Positions 44,703-54,158 of a DNA stretch of 64,000 nucleotides are shown piece after piece (positions within the stretch are counted from its first letter, which is position 1; each line of letters starts with the position of its first letter). The DNA is from Streptococcus sanguinis (GTDB lineage Bacteria; Bacillota; Bacilli; Lactobacillales; Streptococcaceae). Both the position numbers and the translations under genes were made by a program. The stretch covers positions 1,550,001-1,614,000 of the forward strand of contig NZ_CP054570.1 of assembly GCF_013343115.1 (NCBI RefSeq). Reading direction: 5' to 3'. The notes beneath the pieces are model-generated. The model was not told the origin of the DNA. It did no database searches and saw nothing but the letters and a program-made list of their open reading frames with translations.

Positions 44703-45350
44703 TTATTCTATGATTTCTATTTTTTGACGTTTTAGATAATCTCTCGCCAAGGCTGTCACAATCATTCCTTTTTCTATTTTAAAGCTTCCGCTTTCAGGTA
44801 AGCCCATCTCTCTCAGCCTCTTCTCTGTCAGCAAAACTGGCTTGCCCGGAGCCTTAGTCTTCGAGCTGACTTCTTCTGCCACCGCCCGTTTCACTTCCGG
44901 GCGAGGCTCTTCAGCCTGATCGTTTTCTAGGAGTGCTAAGAGTTGGCCTTCTTTATAAAATTGCAGACCGTAGCGAATCAGCTTTTCTCGCTGTCCCTGC
45001 AGTTCCTGATACAAGTACACTTTAGAAGATTGCTTGTACTGTTGAATAGCAAAGGCGCTGTCTGATACGAGGACTTTTTTGCCTTTCAAAAGACTCTTTA
45101 AAATGACTGCTTCCTCCACCGCTAAAGGGCAAAGGGATGAGAGTCTTAGAAAAGCATCAAAACCAAGCGACTCAACAACAACAATCTCTGCTGTGCAAGA
45201 ATCTTTTACGACTTGAAAGCCTTCCCCTTCTAATAAGTCAGGAATCTTATCGCCTCCAATGACGTATACTGAGGGTTTCTGAGGCTTTTTCTTCAACTTT
45301 TCCATCAGGCGGTCTGTAATCAAATCTACTAAATGATCTAGATTTTCCAT
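44703..45350 (-). CDS. Conserved Firmicutes eut-operon protein of unknown function
   Basis: A 215-residue protein resembling the uncharacterised eut-operon family seen in Enterococcus and Listeria (TIGR02536-like, from memory). Residues 1-25 (LDHLVDLITDRLMEKLKKK) look like a cargo-targeting helix; the middle has a Rossmann-like start (SVYVIGGDKIPDLLEGEGF); a Lys/Glu-rich linker and a C-terminal helix-strand segment (FKIEKGMIVTALARDYL) follow, the last often seen in flavin- or EutT-linked proteins. Function unknown. Confidence 0.7.
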   Translation of the reverse strand: MENLDHLVDLITDRLMEKLKKKPQKPSVYVIGGDKIPDLLEGEGFQVVKDSCTAEIVVVESLGFDAFLRLSSLCPLAVEEAVILKSLLKGKKVLVSDSAFAIQQYKQSSKVYLYQELQGQREKLIRYGLQFYKEGQLLALLENDQAEEPRPEVKRAVAEEVSSKTKAPGKPVLLTEKRLREMGLPESGSFKIEKGMIVTALARDYLKRQKIEIIE

Positions 45351-45381
45351 TCTTTACCTACCTTTTATTTGCTCATACGAC

Positions 45382-46008
45382 TTATTTTTTAATAATCCGT
45401 CCGCGTGTTCCTTTTTTGAAACCACAGGCATTGGCTTCATCGTAGTCAATATGCATATAAGTCGCAAATTTAGGACTAACACGGATGACCACATCATCAA
45501 AAATCAGCGGACGAGCACCTTCTACTCTGACTTGTACAATCTCGTGATTTTTTACATTCAGACGTTCGGCATCTTCCGGTGTCATATGAACATGACGCTT
45601 AGCTACAATCAGGCCCTTATCCAGACAAACTGCCTTGTCTCCATGAGCCAAGATGACACCTGGTGTTCCTTCAATATCGCCACTTTCGCGAATGGGTGCC
45701 TTGGTACCCAGCTGCAAACAGTCTGTCAGGGAAACTTCTACCTGAGAATGTTTGCGAACAGGCCCCAGAATAACCACATTGTGAAAAGCGCCTTTTGGAC
45801 CGACAACTGTCAGCCTTTCTTGACTAGCGAACTGGCCTGGCTGTGATAGGTCTTTTGCTTTTGTTAATTGATAGTTGGGACCAAACAAGGCTTCCAAATC
45901 TTCCTGACTCAAATGGACATGACGTCCGCTCGCTTCTACCTCAAATGACCCCTGCAATTCTTCCTGAACTTTATCAATTACTTTATTTACCAAATTTTCT
46001 AAAGTCAT
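45382..46008 (-). CDS. pduL: Phosphate propanoyltransferase PduL
   Basis: A 208-residue microcompartment phosphotransacylase that converts propionyl- or acetyl-CoA to the acyl phosphate and recycles CoA. Zinc-binding histidine motifs ASGRHVHLS near residue 27 and AKRHVHMTPEDA near 137 are both present. The N-terminal helix (LENLVNKVIDKVQEEL) is the cargo peptide. No Pta-type EutD is present, so PduL serves both pathways. Confidence 0.94.
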   Translation of the reverse strand: MTLENLVNKVIDKVQEELQGSFEVEASGRHVHLSQEDLEALFGPNYQLTKAKDLSQPGQFASQERLTVVGPKGAFHNVVILGPVRKHSQVEVSLTDCLQLGTKAPIRESGDIEGTPGVILAHGDKAVCLDKGLIVAKRHVHMTPEDAERLNVKNHEIVQVRVEGARPLIFDDVVIRVSPKFATYMHIDYDEANACGFKKGTRGRIIKK

Positions 46009-46031
46009 TGCTGTTCTTCTTTCTCTTGTTA

Positions 46032-46673
46032 TTAGCTTGCTATCAACCAGAGCAAGACTTCAATTGATTTTAATAATTGAGAAACCTTACAAGCAAATTG
46101 ATCTCTGTCACCATCAGCAGCCTGCTCCAATTCTTTGCGCAGGAGAGTCGTTTCGATATATGTTTCATAGCAATTCAGCTGCCAAGTCGGTTCTTGGTAA
46201 CTCATCATAACCGTTTCTTGATCGAGCTGTCGACTGACCCGAATGGCCTGCAATTCTGCATTGCTAGGCAGGTCTGTCTGGTAATCAGAAATATCATCCA
46301 GAATATGATGGCCGACGATTTGTTCTACTATGTTCAATAGTTGGCCAACTTGCTCACACTTTTCATCCTGAAAAGCCTGATGCAATTCTCTCTGGTTCTT
46401 CAAAAAGCAAGTATAAAGTTTAGTCAGTCTAAATAGTCGTGGATACACAGCAGAGTCCTCAAGGTTTGTAATCGGCACCCTGATAGCATCAGCAGCTGAG
46501 GCTGTTTTCCCTTTGGTCTGACCTGAAGAAATAATTCGAATATGGTGATCATTGAGAAAACCTCTGGCTGCTGGCGTCAGTTTTTCATCTTTGTTTAATT
46601 CAAAGACACCGTTATCAGCGAGAACGGATTCTCTATAAAGCTTTCTGATCTTAGCTTCTGTAAAAACTGACAT
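46032..46673 (-). CDS. eutT: Corrinoid adenosyltransferase EutT
   Basis: A 213-residue protein with the EutT start FTEAKIRKLYRESVLADNG and a helical C-terminal half. It adenosylates cob(I)alamin for ethanolamine ammonia-lyase. A second, unrelated-looking adenosyltransferase (PduO type) is encoded at 58498, so each dehydratase-type enzyme has its own cofactor supply. I do not see the HxxxCxxC metal motif of enterobacterial EutT, suggesting the metal-independent Gram-positive form. Confidence 0.78.
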   Translation of the reverse strand: MSVFTEAKIRKLYRESVLADNGVFELNKDEKLTPAARGFLNDHHIRIISSGQTKGKTASAADAIRVPITNLEDSAVYPRLFRLTKLYTCFLKNQRELHQAFQDEKCEQVGQLLNIVEQIVGHHILDDISDYQTDLPSNAELQAIRVSRQLDQETVMMSYQEPTWQLNCYETYIETTLLRKELEQAADGDRDQFACKVSQLLKSIEVLLWLIAS

Positions 46674-46696
46674 GTATTCACATCCTTCTACTCCGT

Positions 46697-46820
46697 TGAT
46701 ACTCTGTGAAAATCAATCTGATACTCTCCGAAAATCAACATTTCTGTCTAGTATCGGGCTGCTGCCCATAAGCTTCATTTTCACTGAGTATTCTATTTGC
46801 CTCAGGGCCTGTATCAGGCC
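46697..46820. repeat. Short interspersed repeat remnant in the eutT-eutM gap
   Basis: Two direct copies of TGATACTCT(gt/cc)GAAAATCA at 46697-46715 and 46719-46737, an inverted partial copy at 46777-46791, and a palindrome GGCCTG-TAT-CAGGCC at 46806-46820. They resemble scattered streptococcal RUP/BOX-type repeat pieces. This is the content of the ~195-bp gap. Confidence 0.5.
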
Positions 46821-46868
46821 TAAACGCTACAATACAGACCCTTTCAGCAAATATTTATCTGTCCCAGA

Positions 46869-47144
46869 TTATTTGGGCAGAATAACTTCCACTTCAGCAT
46901 GTGGACGTGGAATTACGTGAACTGAAATCAATTCACCAACATTTTCAGCTGCAGCTGCTCCAGCATCTGTCGCTGCTTTGACTGCACCGACATCACCACG
47001 AACCATTACAGTTACCAAACCAGCTCCGACTTGTTCTTTACCAATCAAAGTTACGTTAGCGGCTTTGACCATTGCATCAGCTGCTTCAATTGCGCCGACG
47101 AGTCCTTTTGTTTCTACCATTCCTAATGCATTTGCGTTTGCCAT
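46869..47144 (-). CDS. eutM: Hexameric shell protein EutM/PduA, copy 2
   Basis: A 91-residue single-BMC-domain protein ([20 protein letters not shown]). Start is the ATG at 47144 after GGAGG; a TTG upstream is part of that ribosome site. It differs from the copy at 47200 only at the extreme C-terminus (ILPK versus ILPHQE), and the DNA of the two genes is almost identical over ~270 bp. The pore segment and edge lysine for tiling are conserved. The family forms the flat hexagonal facets. Confidence 0.95.
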   Translation of the reverse strand: MANANALGMVETKGLVGAIEAADAMVKAANVTLIGKEQVGAGLVTVMVRGDVGAVKAATDAGAAAAENVGELISVHVIPRPHAEVEVILPK

Positions 47145-47199
47145 GTTTATTTCCTCCAATTATTTTCTTGTTTTTAATTTTATCCGAAAGTCTGTAATC

Positions 47200-47481
47200 T
47201 TATTCTTGATGAGGCAAGATTACTTCTACTTCAGCATGTGGACGTGGAATTACGTGAACTGAAATCAATTCACCAACGTTTTCAGCTGCAGCTGCTCCAG
47301 CATCTGTCGCTGCTTTGACTGCACCGACATCACCACGAACCATTACAGTTACCAAACCAGCTCCGACTTGTTCTTTACCAATCAAAGTTACGTTAGCGGC
47401 TTTGACCATTGCATCAGCTGCTTCAATTGCGCCGACGAGTCCTTTTGTTTCTACCATTCCTAATGCATTTGCGTTTGCCAT
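47200..47481 (-). CDS. eutM: Hexameric shell protein EutM/PduA, copy 1
   Basis: A 93-residue BMC-domain protein, near-identical to its downstream twin. ATG at 47481 follows GGAGG. Two adjacent copies should raise the amount of the main facet protein, which is needed in large excess over other shell proteins. As the pdu operon has no PduA or PduJ, these presumably serve both substrates. Confidence 0.95.
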   Translation of the reverse strand: MANANALGMVETKGLVGAIEAADAMVKAANVTLIGKEQVGAGLVTVMVRGDVGAVKAATDAGAAAAENVGELISVHVIPRPHAEVEVILPHQE

Positions 47482-47515
47482 GATTGTATCCTCCAATTAT
47501 AATGTTTAATATTGA

Positions 47516-48994
47516 CTATTTTAGTTTTTCCAATACGCGTTGAACCAACAAGGTTACCAGTTCTTCTTCGTTTGATCCGTCAACTGCTACTGCTTTTGGT
47601 TCTTCCACTGCCATATTTTCTGCTTGTCGCAGGTCTGACAGTTCTGATGTACCGTAAGCTACACGACGGATATTGAAGAGATTGAGCGGGCTGACATTAT
47701 CAGATGTCGCGCTGCCTCCCACAGCTCCACAACCCAAAGTAAAGGCTGGGAAGAGACCAGTCGTTGCACCGACACCACCTAGAGCTGCTGGCGTATTAAT
47801 CAGCAGACGAGATACTGGTTTTTTCAGTGCAAATTCACGAATAATTTCTTCGTTTTGACTGTGAATAGCAAGAGTGTGGCCTGCACCTTCATGATGCAAG
47901 ATCTTAATACTCAGCTCACAAGCTTCCAACCAGTCCTTGACAGTGTAGAAGCCCAAGACCGGAGCCAGTTTTTCCATAGAATATGGATACTGCTTGCCGA
48001 CGCCTGTTTCTTCTGCAATCAAGACCCGAGCATCTGCTGGAACTGAAATACCAGCTAACTCAGCAATCACTTGCGGTGTTTTACCAACCATCTTCGGATT
48101 CATCGCACCACTCGGCTGGATAATGAAGGAGCCTAGTTTCTTAGCATCTTCTGCTGGAACAAAGTAAGCACCTTGTTTCTTGAACTCTGCTACAACTTTT
48201 TCCTTCATATCTTCTTCGACGATGATAGACTGCTCAGATGCACAAATCACACCATTGTCAAAGGTTTTAGAATCCAAAATCTGACGAACTGCTTTTGGCA
48301 CATCTGCTGTTCTTTCGATGAAGGCTGGACCATTACCAGGACCTACTCCGATTGCTGGTGTACCAGATGAGTATGCTGCTTTGACCATGGCATTTCCACC
48401 AGTCGCCAAAATCAGATTTGTATCCTTGTGTCGCATCAACTCATTTGTAGCTGCGATGGATACCCGATGAATCGCACTGATGGCTCCATCCGGACAGCCA
48501 GCTGATTTAGCAGCTTTCTTGATGATTTCCACCGTTTCCTCAATACTCTTAAGAGCATTTGGATGAGGAGAGAAGACGATACTGTTTCCTGCCTTCAAAG
48601 CGATCAAAGCCTTATACATAACCGTTGAGGTCGGGTTGGTTGATGGAATCAAGCCAGCAATGACACCGACTGGAACCCCAACTTCCAAGACTTTCTTTTC
48701 CTTGTCTTCGCTGAGAACCCCAACCGTTTTCATATCCTTGATTTCTTCAAGAATACCTTTGGAAGCAAGAGCATTTTTCAATACCTTGTCTTCCCAGCGG
48801 CCAAAGCCAGTTTCCTGAGCCGCCATTTTAGCTAGGCGTTCACGCTCATCATAACAAGCTTTCGCTACTACTTTTACAATGGTATCAATTTGCTCTTGGC
48901 TCATTTTAGCAAGTTCTGCTTGGGCTTTCTTTGCATCCCGAATCAAATTCCTTACTTCCTGAATTGATACCAAATCTTTATCTTCTAAAAACAT
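47516..48994 (-). CDS. eutE: CoA-acylating acetaldehyde/propionaldehyde dehydrogenase (EutE/PduP)
   Basis: A 492-residue aldehyde dehydrogenase making acetyl- or propionyl-CoA and NADH. The catalytic Cys lies in [17 protein letters not shown] near residue 275 and the nucleotide site in [17 protein letters not shown]. Start is ATG 48994 (GAGGAG, 9 bases). The N-terminus lacks the usual PduP/EutE cargo helix; instead an amphipathic helix [16 protein letters not shown] ends the protein after a Val/Glu/Pro-rich linker. It is the only such enzyme here, so it must handle both aldehydes. Confidence 0.93.
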   Translation of the reverse strand: MFLEDKDLVSIQEVRNLIRDAKKAQAELAKMSQEQIDTIVKVVAKACYDERERLAKMAAQETGFGRWEDKVLKNALASKGILEEIKDMKTVGVLSEDKEKKVLEVGVPVGVIAGLIPSTNPTSTVMYKALIALKAGNSIVFSPHPNALKSIEETVEIIKKAAKSAGCPDGAISAIHRVSIAATNELMRHKDTNLILATGGNAMVKAAYSSGTPAIGVGPGNGPAFIERTADVPKAVRQILDSKTFDNGVICASEQSIIVEEDMKEKVVAEFKKQGAYFVPAEDAKKLGSFIIQPSGAMNPKMVGKTPQVIAELAGISVPADARVLIAEETGVGKQYPYSMEKLAPVLGFYTVKDWLEACELSIKILHHEGAGHTLAIHSQNEEIIREFALKKPVSRLLINTPAALGGVGATTGLFPAFTLGCGAVGGSATSDNVSPLNLFNIRRVAYGTSELSDLRQAENMAVEEPKAVAVDGSNEEELVTLLVQRVLEKLK

Positions 48995-49000
48995 CCGCAA

Positions 49001-49564
49001 TTACTCCTCTCGTATTGTTTCCATCAAAGTCTCAACGAGAAGTTTCTTGTTGGCAAATTTGATTTCTTTCTTGCTGAGACGGATACCTTCTTGATGATAG
49101 GCAAGGCTGCGTAGTTCGACGACTTTTAGTTTTTCCAGTTCTTCTCTGGTGTAGGTCCTTGTCTCTCCTTCAAGCTTCTTTGCTGGTTCAGCCTTAGTTT
49201 CCTTTACAGGCTGAGGCTTTTCTTCGATTTTTTCTGAAGGGATTGTTTCCGCCGTAGAAGCAATCTCTTTTTTAGTTGTTTTACTGTTTCTCTTTGGTAC
49301 AAAGAGAAGGTCTGTCTGATTATCCAGCCTAGAAATTACATGGCTGGCCAGATAGTAAGGTTTATCCTGTACCAACTCAACTGCTGCATCAACCGCTGAG
49401 CGGACTGCACTGACATCGCCTATTAATTGAACCGTATTCAAACCAGCTTTGACCGTTTCAATATTAAGCAATGATACATTGGCAGCCTTCAAAGCCGCAT
49501 CTGCCGCAACTACAGCACCTAGATAACCTTTTACTTCAATTAAACCTAGTGCTCTATCTGCCAT
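49001..49564 (-). CDS. EutK-like shell protein with a charged linker and helical tail
   Basis: A 187-residue protein: residues 1-95 are one BMC domain (MADRALGLIEVKGYLGAVVAAD), 95-135 a Lys/Glu/Pro-rich linker, and 135-187 a compact helical tail (YTREELEKLKVVELRSLAY, then a lysine-rich helix). Enterobacterial EutK has a C-terminal helix-turn-helix thought to bind nucleic acid; this tail is different and looks more like a SAP/Rho-N-type motif. Named EutK-like by architecture. Confidence 0.82.
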   Translation of the reverse strand: MADRALGLIEVKGYLGAVVAADAALKAANVSLLNIETVKAGLNTVQLIGDVSAVRSAVDAAVELVQDKPYYLASHVISRLDNQTDLLFVPKRNSKTTKKEIASTAETIPSEKIEEKPQPVKETKAEPAKKLEGETRTYTREELEKLKVVELRSLAYHQEGIRLSKKEIKFANKKLLVETLMETIREE

Positions 49565-49579
49565 TTAATCAACTCCTAA

Positions 49580-50239
49580 TCAATAACTTTTAGGATCATT
49601 TGCTACTGCGATGACTGCATTCGCAAATGCGTCGCAGGCAGCTCGGCATGCTGACTGTGATCCGACTAGAAGTCCGCCGGCAAAGTTGGTTTCACTCGGT
49701 GGTCCATAGAAGGCACCAACTTGCACATCTGCCGCTTTCAAAGCTGCATCCAGTGCCACCATAGCTTCACCCGGTGGAGCAATCAAGTAAGCAATTGCTG
49801 TTCCTTCTTCTGCATTAGCACCCTCTGACAGGTAAGAGCCCGCACGAGAGATACAATGTGCAAAATAAGGAATGCTGTCATCATCATTGGCACTGTAGAA
49901 GCTAGCCCCATTTTCGATTTCATAGACTGCTACATCCAGACCGCTGCGAACTTCTTCTGGGTTTGGACCAGCCAAGATACCGATGACTTCACCAGCCAGC
50001 TTAGTCGAAGCGTTACCTGCACCAGCATACATACTGCGAGCATAGACCACTTCAACATCTGCTGCCTTGGTTGCTTCATCCAAGGCTACATAAGTGACAT
50101 CATCACAGTCAGAAGTGATAATTCCCAGGCTTCTGTGATGTGGTTTCAGCTCCAAAGAAGCTGCCAAACCTGCATCCACGTTTGAAATCAGAAGGGCACT
50201 TAATACATTTGCACCTAATCGATCATTTTTCAAAGCCAC
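49580..50239 (-). CDS. eutL: Microcompartment shell protein EutL
   Basis: A 219-residue tandem-BMC (circularly permuted) trimer protein with characteristic ALKNDRLGANVLSALLISNVD start and YFAHCISRAGSYLS near residue 130. EutL has a large gated central pore and an allosteric ethanolamine site. Confidence 0.94.
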   Translation of the reverse strand: MALKNDRLGANVLSALLISNVDAGLAASLELKPHHRSLGIITSDCDDVTYVALDEATKAADVEVVYARSMYAGAGNASTKLAGEVIGILAGPNPEEVRSGLDVAVYEIENGASFYSANDDDSIPYFAHCISRAGSYLSEGANAEEGTAIAYLIAPPGEAMVALDAALKAADVQVGAFYGPPSETNFAGGLLVGSQSACRAACDAFANAVIAVANDPKSY

Positions 50240-50248
50240 TACCTCCTA

Positions 50249-51193
50249 TTATTTCAAATCAATTCCTGATTTCTTATTATCAAGAATCTTCTTAATGATT
50301 TCTGCTACATAGGCTCCAGCTTCAACGGCTGGTGTTCCGCCTTTATGAATATTGGAAACAACGGTCCGTTTCGCTTCTGGCATACCAACTGTTGGCTTGT
50401 AAGCCAGATAAGCACTCATAGACTCAGCTGTTACCAGACCTGGACGCTCACCGACCAGCATACAGATAACTTCTGCTCCAGTCAGTTCTGCGATTTGGTC
50501 CATAGCCGCAACACGAGCATGCTTGATAAAGAGTACTTCACCAAAGTCCAGTCCGAACATTTTCAGACCTTGCTTCAGAGCTGGCAGGAAGTCTTTGACG
50601 TTGGCCTCGATAGCTGATGAGCTAAGACCATCACCAACGACAATCTGAACTTTGGCATTAGGTTTGCATTTTTCCTTGATAATAGCCTGCTGATCTTCTG
50701 GGAAGACCCGGCCAAAATCTGGACGTGTCAAGTATTCATCTTTAGTAGTCGCCTTAGTCTGTACAGGAATGAAGCCCATTTCCTTGATAAAGTCATCTGA
50801 GACATAGGAGAAGACCGCATCCTGAGCTGCCGCATGGTCTGCACGGAAACGCAAAACACTTTGTGTTTTGTAGCGATCGCCTGCTCGCCATAAGCCCAGA
50901 CGTGCCGGAGTAAATTTCTTAATCTTCCGGTAAGCTTCTTCATTGATGGCATTTGGAACCAAGAACTGCTCCTGAATATCTACTTCCGTTATATCCGGAA
51001 TGATGCCATCTTCAATCACTGAAGTGTCTTGTTTGACTTCTTCCTGCAGAGAAACTGTAGGTTTGGCTTCCTCTGAAACAGGAGGTTTTTCAGCTTTATT
51101 TTGTTCAGTTGCTACCGTTTCTTTAGCAGCTGAGGCACCGCCCATCTCATTTAACAATGAGCGAATCATTTCTTTTAATTGCAATTCATCCAC
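50249..51193 (-). CDS. eutC: Ethanolamine ammonia-lyase, small subunit
   Basis: A 314-residue light subunit. It matches the family in [18 protein letters not shown] near 185 and [19 protein letters not shown] near 245. The N-terminal helix ([16 protein letters not shown]) followed by a ~65-residue Lys/Glu/Thr-rich linker is the cargo signal reported for EutC. Directly after eutB. Confidence 0.96.
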   Translation of the reverse strand: MDELQLKEMIRSLLNEMGGASAAKETVATEQNKAEKPPVSEEAKPTVSLQEEVKQDTSVIEDGIIPDITEVDIQEQFLVPNAINEEAYRKIKKFTPARLGLWRAGDRYKTQSVLRFRADHAAAQDAVFSYVSDDFIKEMGFIPVQTKATTKDEYLTRPDFGRVFPEDQQAIIKEKCKPNAKVQIVVGDGLSSSAIEANVKDFLPALKQGLKMFGLDFGEVLFIKHARVAAMDQIAELTGAEVICMLVGERPGLVTAESMSAYLAYKPTVGMPEAKRTVVSNIHKGGTPAVEAGAYVAEIIKKILDNKKSGIDLK

Positions 51194-51209
51194 AATGATT
51201 TCCTCCTTG

Positions 51210-52580
51210 CTAATTTGATCTCATAAAGATGGAGCCATCGCCGCCGATTTCTGTCAGGTGGCCATCTTCCATCAAGCCCATCTTTTCCATCCACTCTTCA
51301 AATTCCTTGATCGGACGTTTATTGAGAAGTGAACGCATGGTTGCTGTTTCATGGTAACCAGTTGTTTGATAGTTAAGCATGATATCGTCACCATGAGGAA
51401 TCGCCATGATGTAGTTAACATTAGCTGCTCCGAGAAGAACCAAGAGATTTTCAGCATCGTTTTGGTCAGCCTTCATGTGGTTGGTGTAACAAATATCACA
51501 CCCCATTGAGATACCGGTCAGTTTGCCCATGAAGTGATCTTCCAAACCAGCACGGATAACCTGCTTAGAATCGTAGAGATACTCAGGTCCGATGAATCCA
51601 ACAACGGTATTTACCAAGAATGGATCGAAGCGTTTAGCGAAACCATAACAACGAGCTTCCATAGTCACTTGGTCTGCTCCATGGTGAGCGTCAGACGAAA
51701 GTTCAGAACCTTGACCTGTTTCAAAGTACATGACATTCGGTCCAGCAGCTGTTCCCACTTTCAGTGCTGTATCCCAAGCTTCTTGAATGATCTTAGCATT
51801 AAATCCAAAAGCTTCATTCCCTTTTTCAGATCCGGCGATAGACTGGAAGACCAATCCTGTTGGAGCACCTTGATTCATGGCTTCAATCTGAGTGGTAACG
51901 TGAGCTAGCACACAGTGCTGAGTTGGAATCTTGTACTCTTCAATGAAGTCGTTAAACTTATGCAAGACCCGCTTAACGCTTTCTACTGAATCGTCTACCG
52001 GGTTCAAGCCCAAGAGAGCATCCCCACATCCATAAGCAAAACCTTCCATAGTAGACGCCATGATACCGTCTGGATCGTCTGTGGTGTGGTTAGGCTGAAG
52101 ACGAGAGGAGAATGTTCCTGGCATACCAATCGTTGTATTAGCATGTTTGGTAATGATAATCTTATTGGCAGCGACAATCAAGTCCAAGTTGGTCATCAAC
52201 TTAGCGACTGCTGCTACCATTTCAGAAGTCAACCCACGAGACAGCCACTGAATGTCTACGTTCTTAGTCTTGTTATCCAAGATCCATTCACGCAGCTCTT
52301 CTACTGTCCAATTCTTAATCTTTTCGTAAGTACGAAGATTGACATCATCAATGATAATCCGTGTTACCTCATCTTCTTCATAAGGAACTACTGGATTATT
52401 GAACAAATCAGATAATTTCAGCTGAGCTAGTACAACCTTAGCAGCAACGCGCTCTTCGGCAGATTCTGCTGCTACTCCCGCTAGCTGATCCCCTGATTTG
52501 TACTCATTGGCTTTGGCCAGCACTTCTTTTACGGATTTAAATTCGTAAAGCCGACCAAACAATTTTGTTTTCAAAATCAT
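51210..52580 (-). CDS. eutB: Ethanolamine ammonia-lyase, large subunit
   Basis: A 456-residue TIM-barrel subunit that splits ethanolamine into acetaldehyde and ammonia with adenosylcobalamin. Typical segments are [20 protein letters not shown] near 173, [20 protein letters not shown] near 287 and [20 protein letters not shown]. Full length. It follows eutA. Confidence 0.97.
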   Translation of the reverse strand: MILKTKLFGRLYEFKSVKEVLAKANEYKSGDQLAGVAAESAEERVAAKVVLAQLKLSDLFNNPVVPYEEDEVTRIIIDDVNLRTYEKIKNWTVEELREWILDNKTKNVDIQWLSRGLTSEMVAAVAKLMTNLDLIVAANKIIITKHANTTIGMPGTFSSRLQPNHTTDDPDGIMASTMEGFAYGCGDALLGLNPVDDSVESVKRVLHKFNDFIEEYKIPTQHCVLAHVTTQIEAMNQGAPTGLVFQSIAGSEKGNEAFGFNAKIIQEAWDTALKVGTAAGPNVMYFETGQGSELSSDAHHGADQVTMEARCYGFAKRFDPFLVNTVVGFIGPEYLYDSKQVIRAGLEDHFMGKLTGISMGCDICYTNHMKADQNDAENLLVLLGAANVNYIMAIPHGDDIMLNYQTTGYHETATMRSLLNKRPIKEFEEWMEKMGLMEDGHLTEIGGDGSIFMRSN

Positions 52581-52611
52581 GGATTACTTCCTCCTTAGTG
52601 TAAATAAAAGT

Positions 52612-54045
52612 TTAATTAAACACCAATGTTTTCACGACAATTGGTAGGACCGATCCTTCAATGACTGGATTACCAATATCGATATAGTCGCCATTTTGAA
52701 CATCCACTGAGTCAATGCAGACAAATGGATAATCCTTAGGCAACTGAGCAAAGAGACATTGACCTAGAACCTTGGCCATATCTTCTCTGACCACTACTAG
52801 CAGCGGAATTTTCTTTTCAATGCTTTCGCTCATTCCACTGACAATAGCCTCTGCGTATTCCAAAACCCGGGCGAAGCTTGGGCTTTTTTCTCCATTGATT
52901 GCCAAAGCCACCTGCTGGACTTCATTTTCCAGTGTGAACCAAGCTACCTTGTCCTTGATAATCTGCTGCAGCCCCTCCTTATCCTCATGCTCATCAGAAG
53001 CTGCCAGTTTGAGAACTGGAATGTTCTTAATAGGAAGGATATCGGAGATGTAGGTAATGGTACTGCCGCTGACATCGGTCGTATGGCTGCCGGCTCCAAC
53101 AACGGTTGCCCGAATGGTCTCAGCTGACTGGATGACCTTCTTTTGTTCAAAAATCTTGGACTTTCTCAGCGCCCTGCCTAGCAGGATACCGATATCCCCA
53201 TAGCGAAAATCATCCGCCGAGGTCGTTTCCAAGTATATTCCATCAGCTACACCACCAGAGAAAGATACGCAGTGGAGATCATAGTTCAACTTGAGACCGT
53301 GGTTGGTCTGTAGAAGCTCATAGTAAGGACTGTGATTGTCAATTCCTACAGACTGTTCTAATACGGAGACCATTTCTTGAATCAGCCGATCCAAATCAGC
53401 CCGATGGACCGTTTCACCAACTGCCAGCTGAAGCCCCTGCTCTGCAATGATCGTTTGCAGTTTTGGAGCAATATAGCTAATCCGCTGGGTCTGCGGATCG
53501 ATTTTTATCAGCCGACCTCCGATATCAAAACATCCTGTATCAATCACATCTCCTTCTCGGAAGGCTGCCAGATTGGAAGTCCCCCCACCAATATCAATAT
53601 TGACTACTGATGTATGATGCTCTTGAGAATATTGATGGCTGCAGGCCCCTTTACCAGCGATGATACTCTCAAGGTCTGGACCAGCAGTCGCAACAACAAA
53701 GTCCCCAGCGTAGCCACTCAGTGCTTGGAGCACCTGACTGGCATTTTCCTTGCGAGCTGTCTCACCAGTAATGATGACTGCTCCCATCTGAATATCTTTT
53801 TTCTGAATGCCTGCTTTCGCATACTCATTCAGAACAAAGTTTTTGATCTTATCTACCTCGATCAAAAGTTGATCCGAAATTGGTGTGAAGATAATTTCAC
53901 TTTTATAAAGAACTTTTTTATCTGTAATATAGACACGAGGAATAGTAAACACAGAAGCAATATTCTCGATGGTAAGCTCTGACAAGATCAGCTGTGTAGT
54001 GGCTGTCCCGATATCGAGCCCCACACTCAAAATTTTATCTGACAT
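52612..54045 (-). CDS. eutA: Ethanolamine ammonia-lyase reactivase EutA
   Basis: A 477-residue Hsp70-like protein starting at ATG 54045 (GGAGG, 10 bases before). Nucleotide-binding loops are VGLDIGTATTQLIL at the N-terminus and NIDIGGGTSNLAAF near 170. It removes damaged cobalamin from EutBC. Expression of eutA and everything downstream is gated by an EutV antiterminator just before it. Confidence 0.94.
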   Translation of the reverse strand: MSDKILSVGLDIGTATTQLILSELTIENIASVFTIPRVYITDKKVLYKSEIIFTPISDQLLIEVDKIKNFVLNEYAKAGIQKKDIQMGAVIITGETARKENASQVLQALSGYAGDFVVATAGPDLESIIAGKGACSHQYSQEHHTSVVNIDIGGGTSNLAAFREGDVIDTGCFDIGGRLIKIDPQTQRISYIAPKLQTIIAEQGLQLAVGETVHRADLDRLIQEMVSVLEQSVGIDNHSPYYELLQTNHGLKLNYDLHCVSFSGGVADGIYLETTSADDFRYGDIGILLGRALRKSKIFEQKKVIQSAETIRATVVGAGSHTTDVSGSTITYISDILPIKNIPVLKLAASDEHEDKEGLQQIIKDKVAWFTLENEVQQVALAINGEKSPSFARVLEYAEAIVSGMSESIEKKIPLLVVVREDMAKVLGQCLFAQLPKDYPFVCIDSVDVQNGDYIDIGNPVIEGSVLPIVVKTLVFN

Positions 54046-54065
54046 ACTAAAAACCTCCAAAAAAA

Positions 54066-54149
54066 GACGCTCAAAGCAATGCAAACAAACAGAGTTCATT
54101 TACATTCTTCAAGCGTCATTGCTTTTTTCGACTGACATCATTGTTAGTC
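54066..54149 (-). promoter_or_regulatory. EutV dual-hairpin antiterminator and terminator before eutA
   Basis: Minus strand. P1 is GACTAAC-AATGAT-GTCAGTC (54130-54149) and P2 is AAGC-AATGAC-GCTT (54111-54124). Both have six-base loops with A at position 1 and G at position 4, the ANTAR-protein recognition rule. P2 overlaps the 5' arm of a terminator (GACGCT with AGCGTC, 54066-54117) followed by seven T, so EutV binding to P1/P2 would prevent termination. Confidence 0.85.
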
Positions 54150-54158
54150 TGGTAGTAT

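Noticed and set aside
46978-47509. Two near-identical plus-strand open frames opposite the shell genes
   Set aside because: They duplicate each other only because the minus-strand shell genes are near-identical; no start signals.
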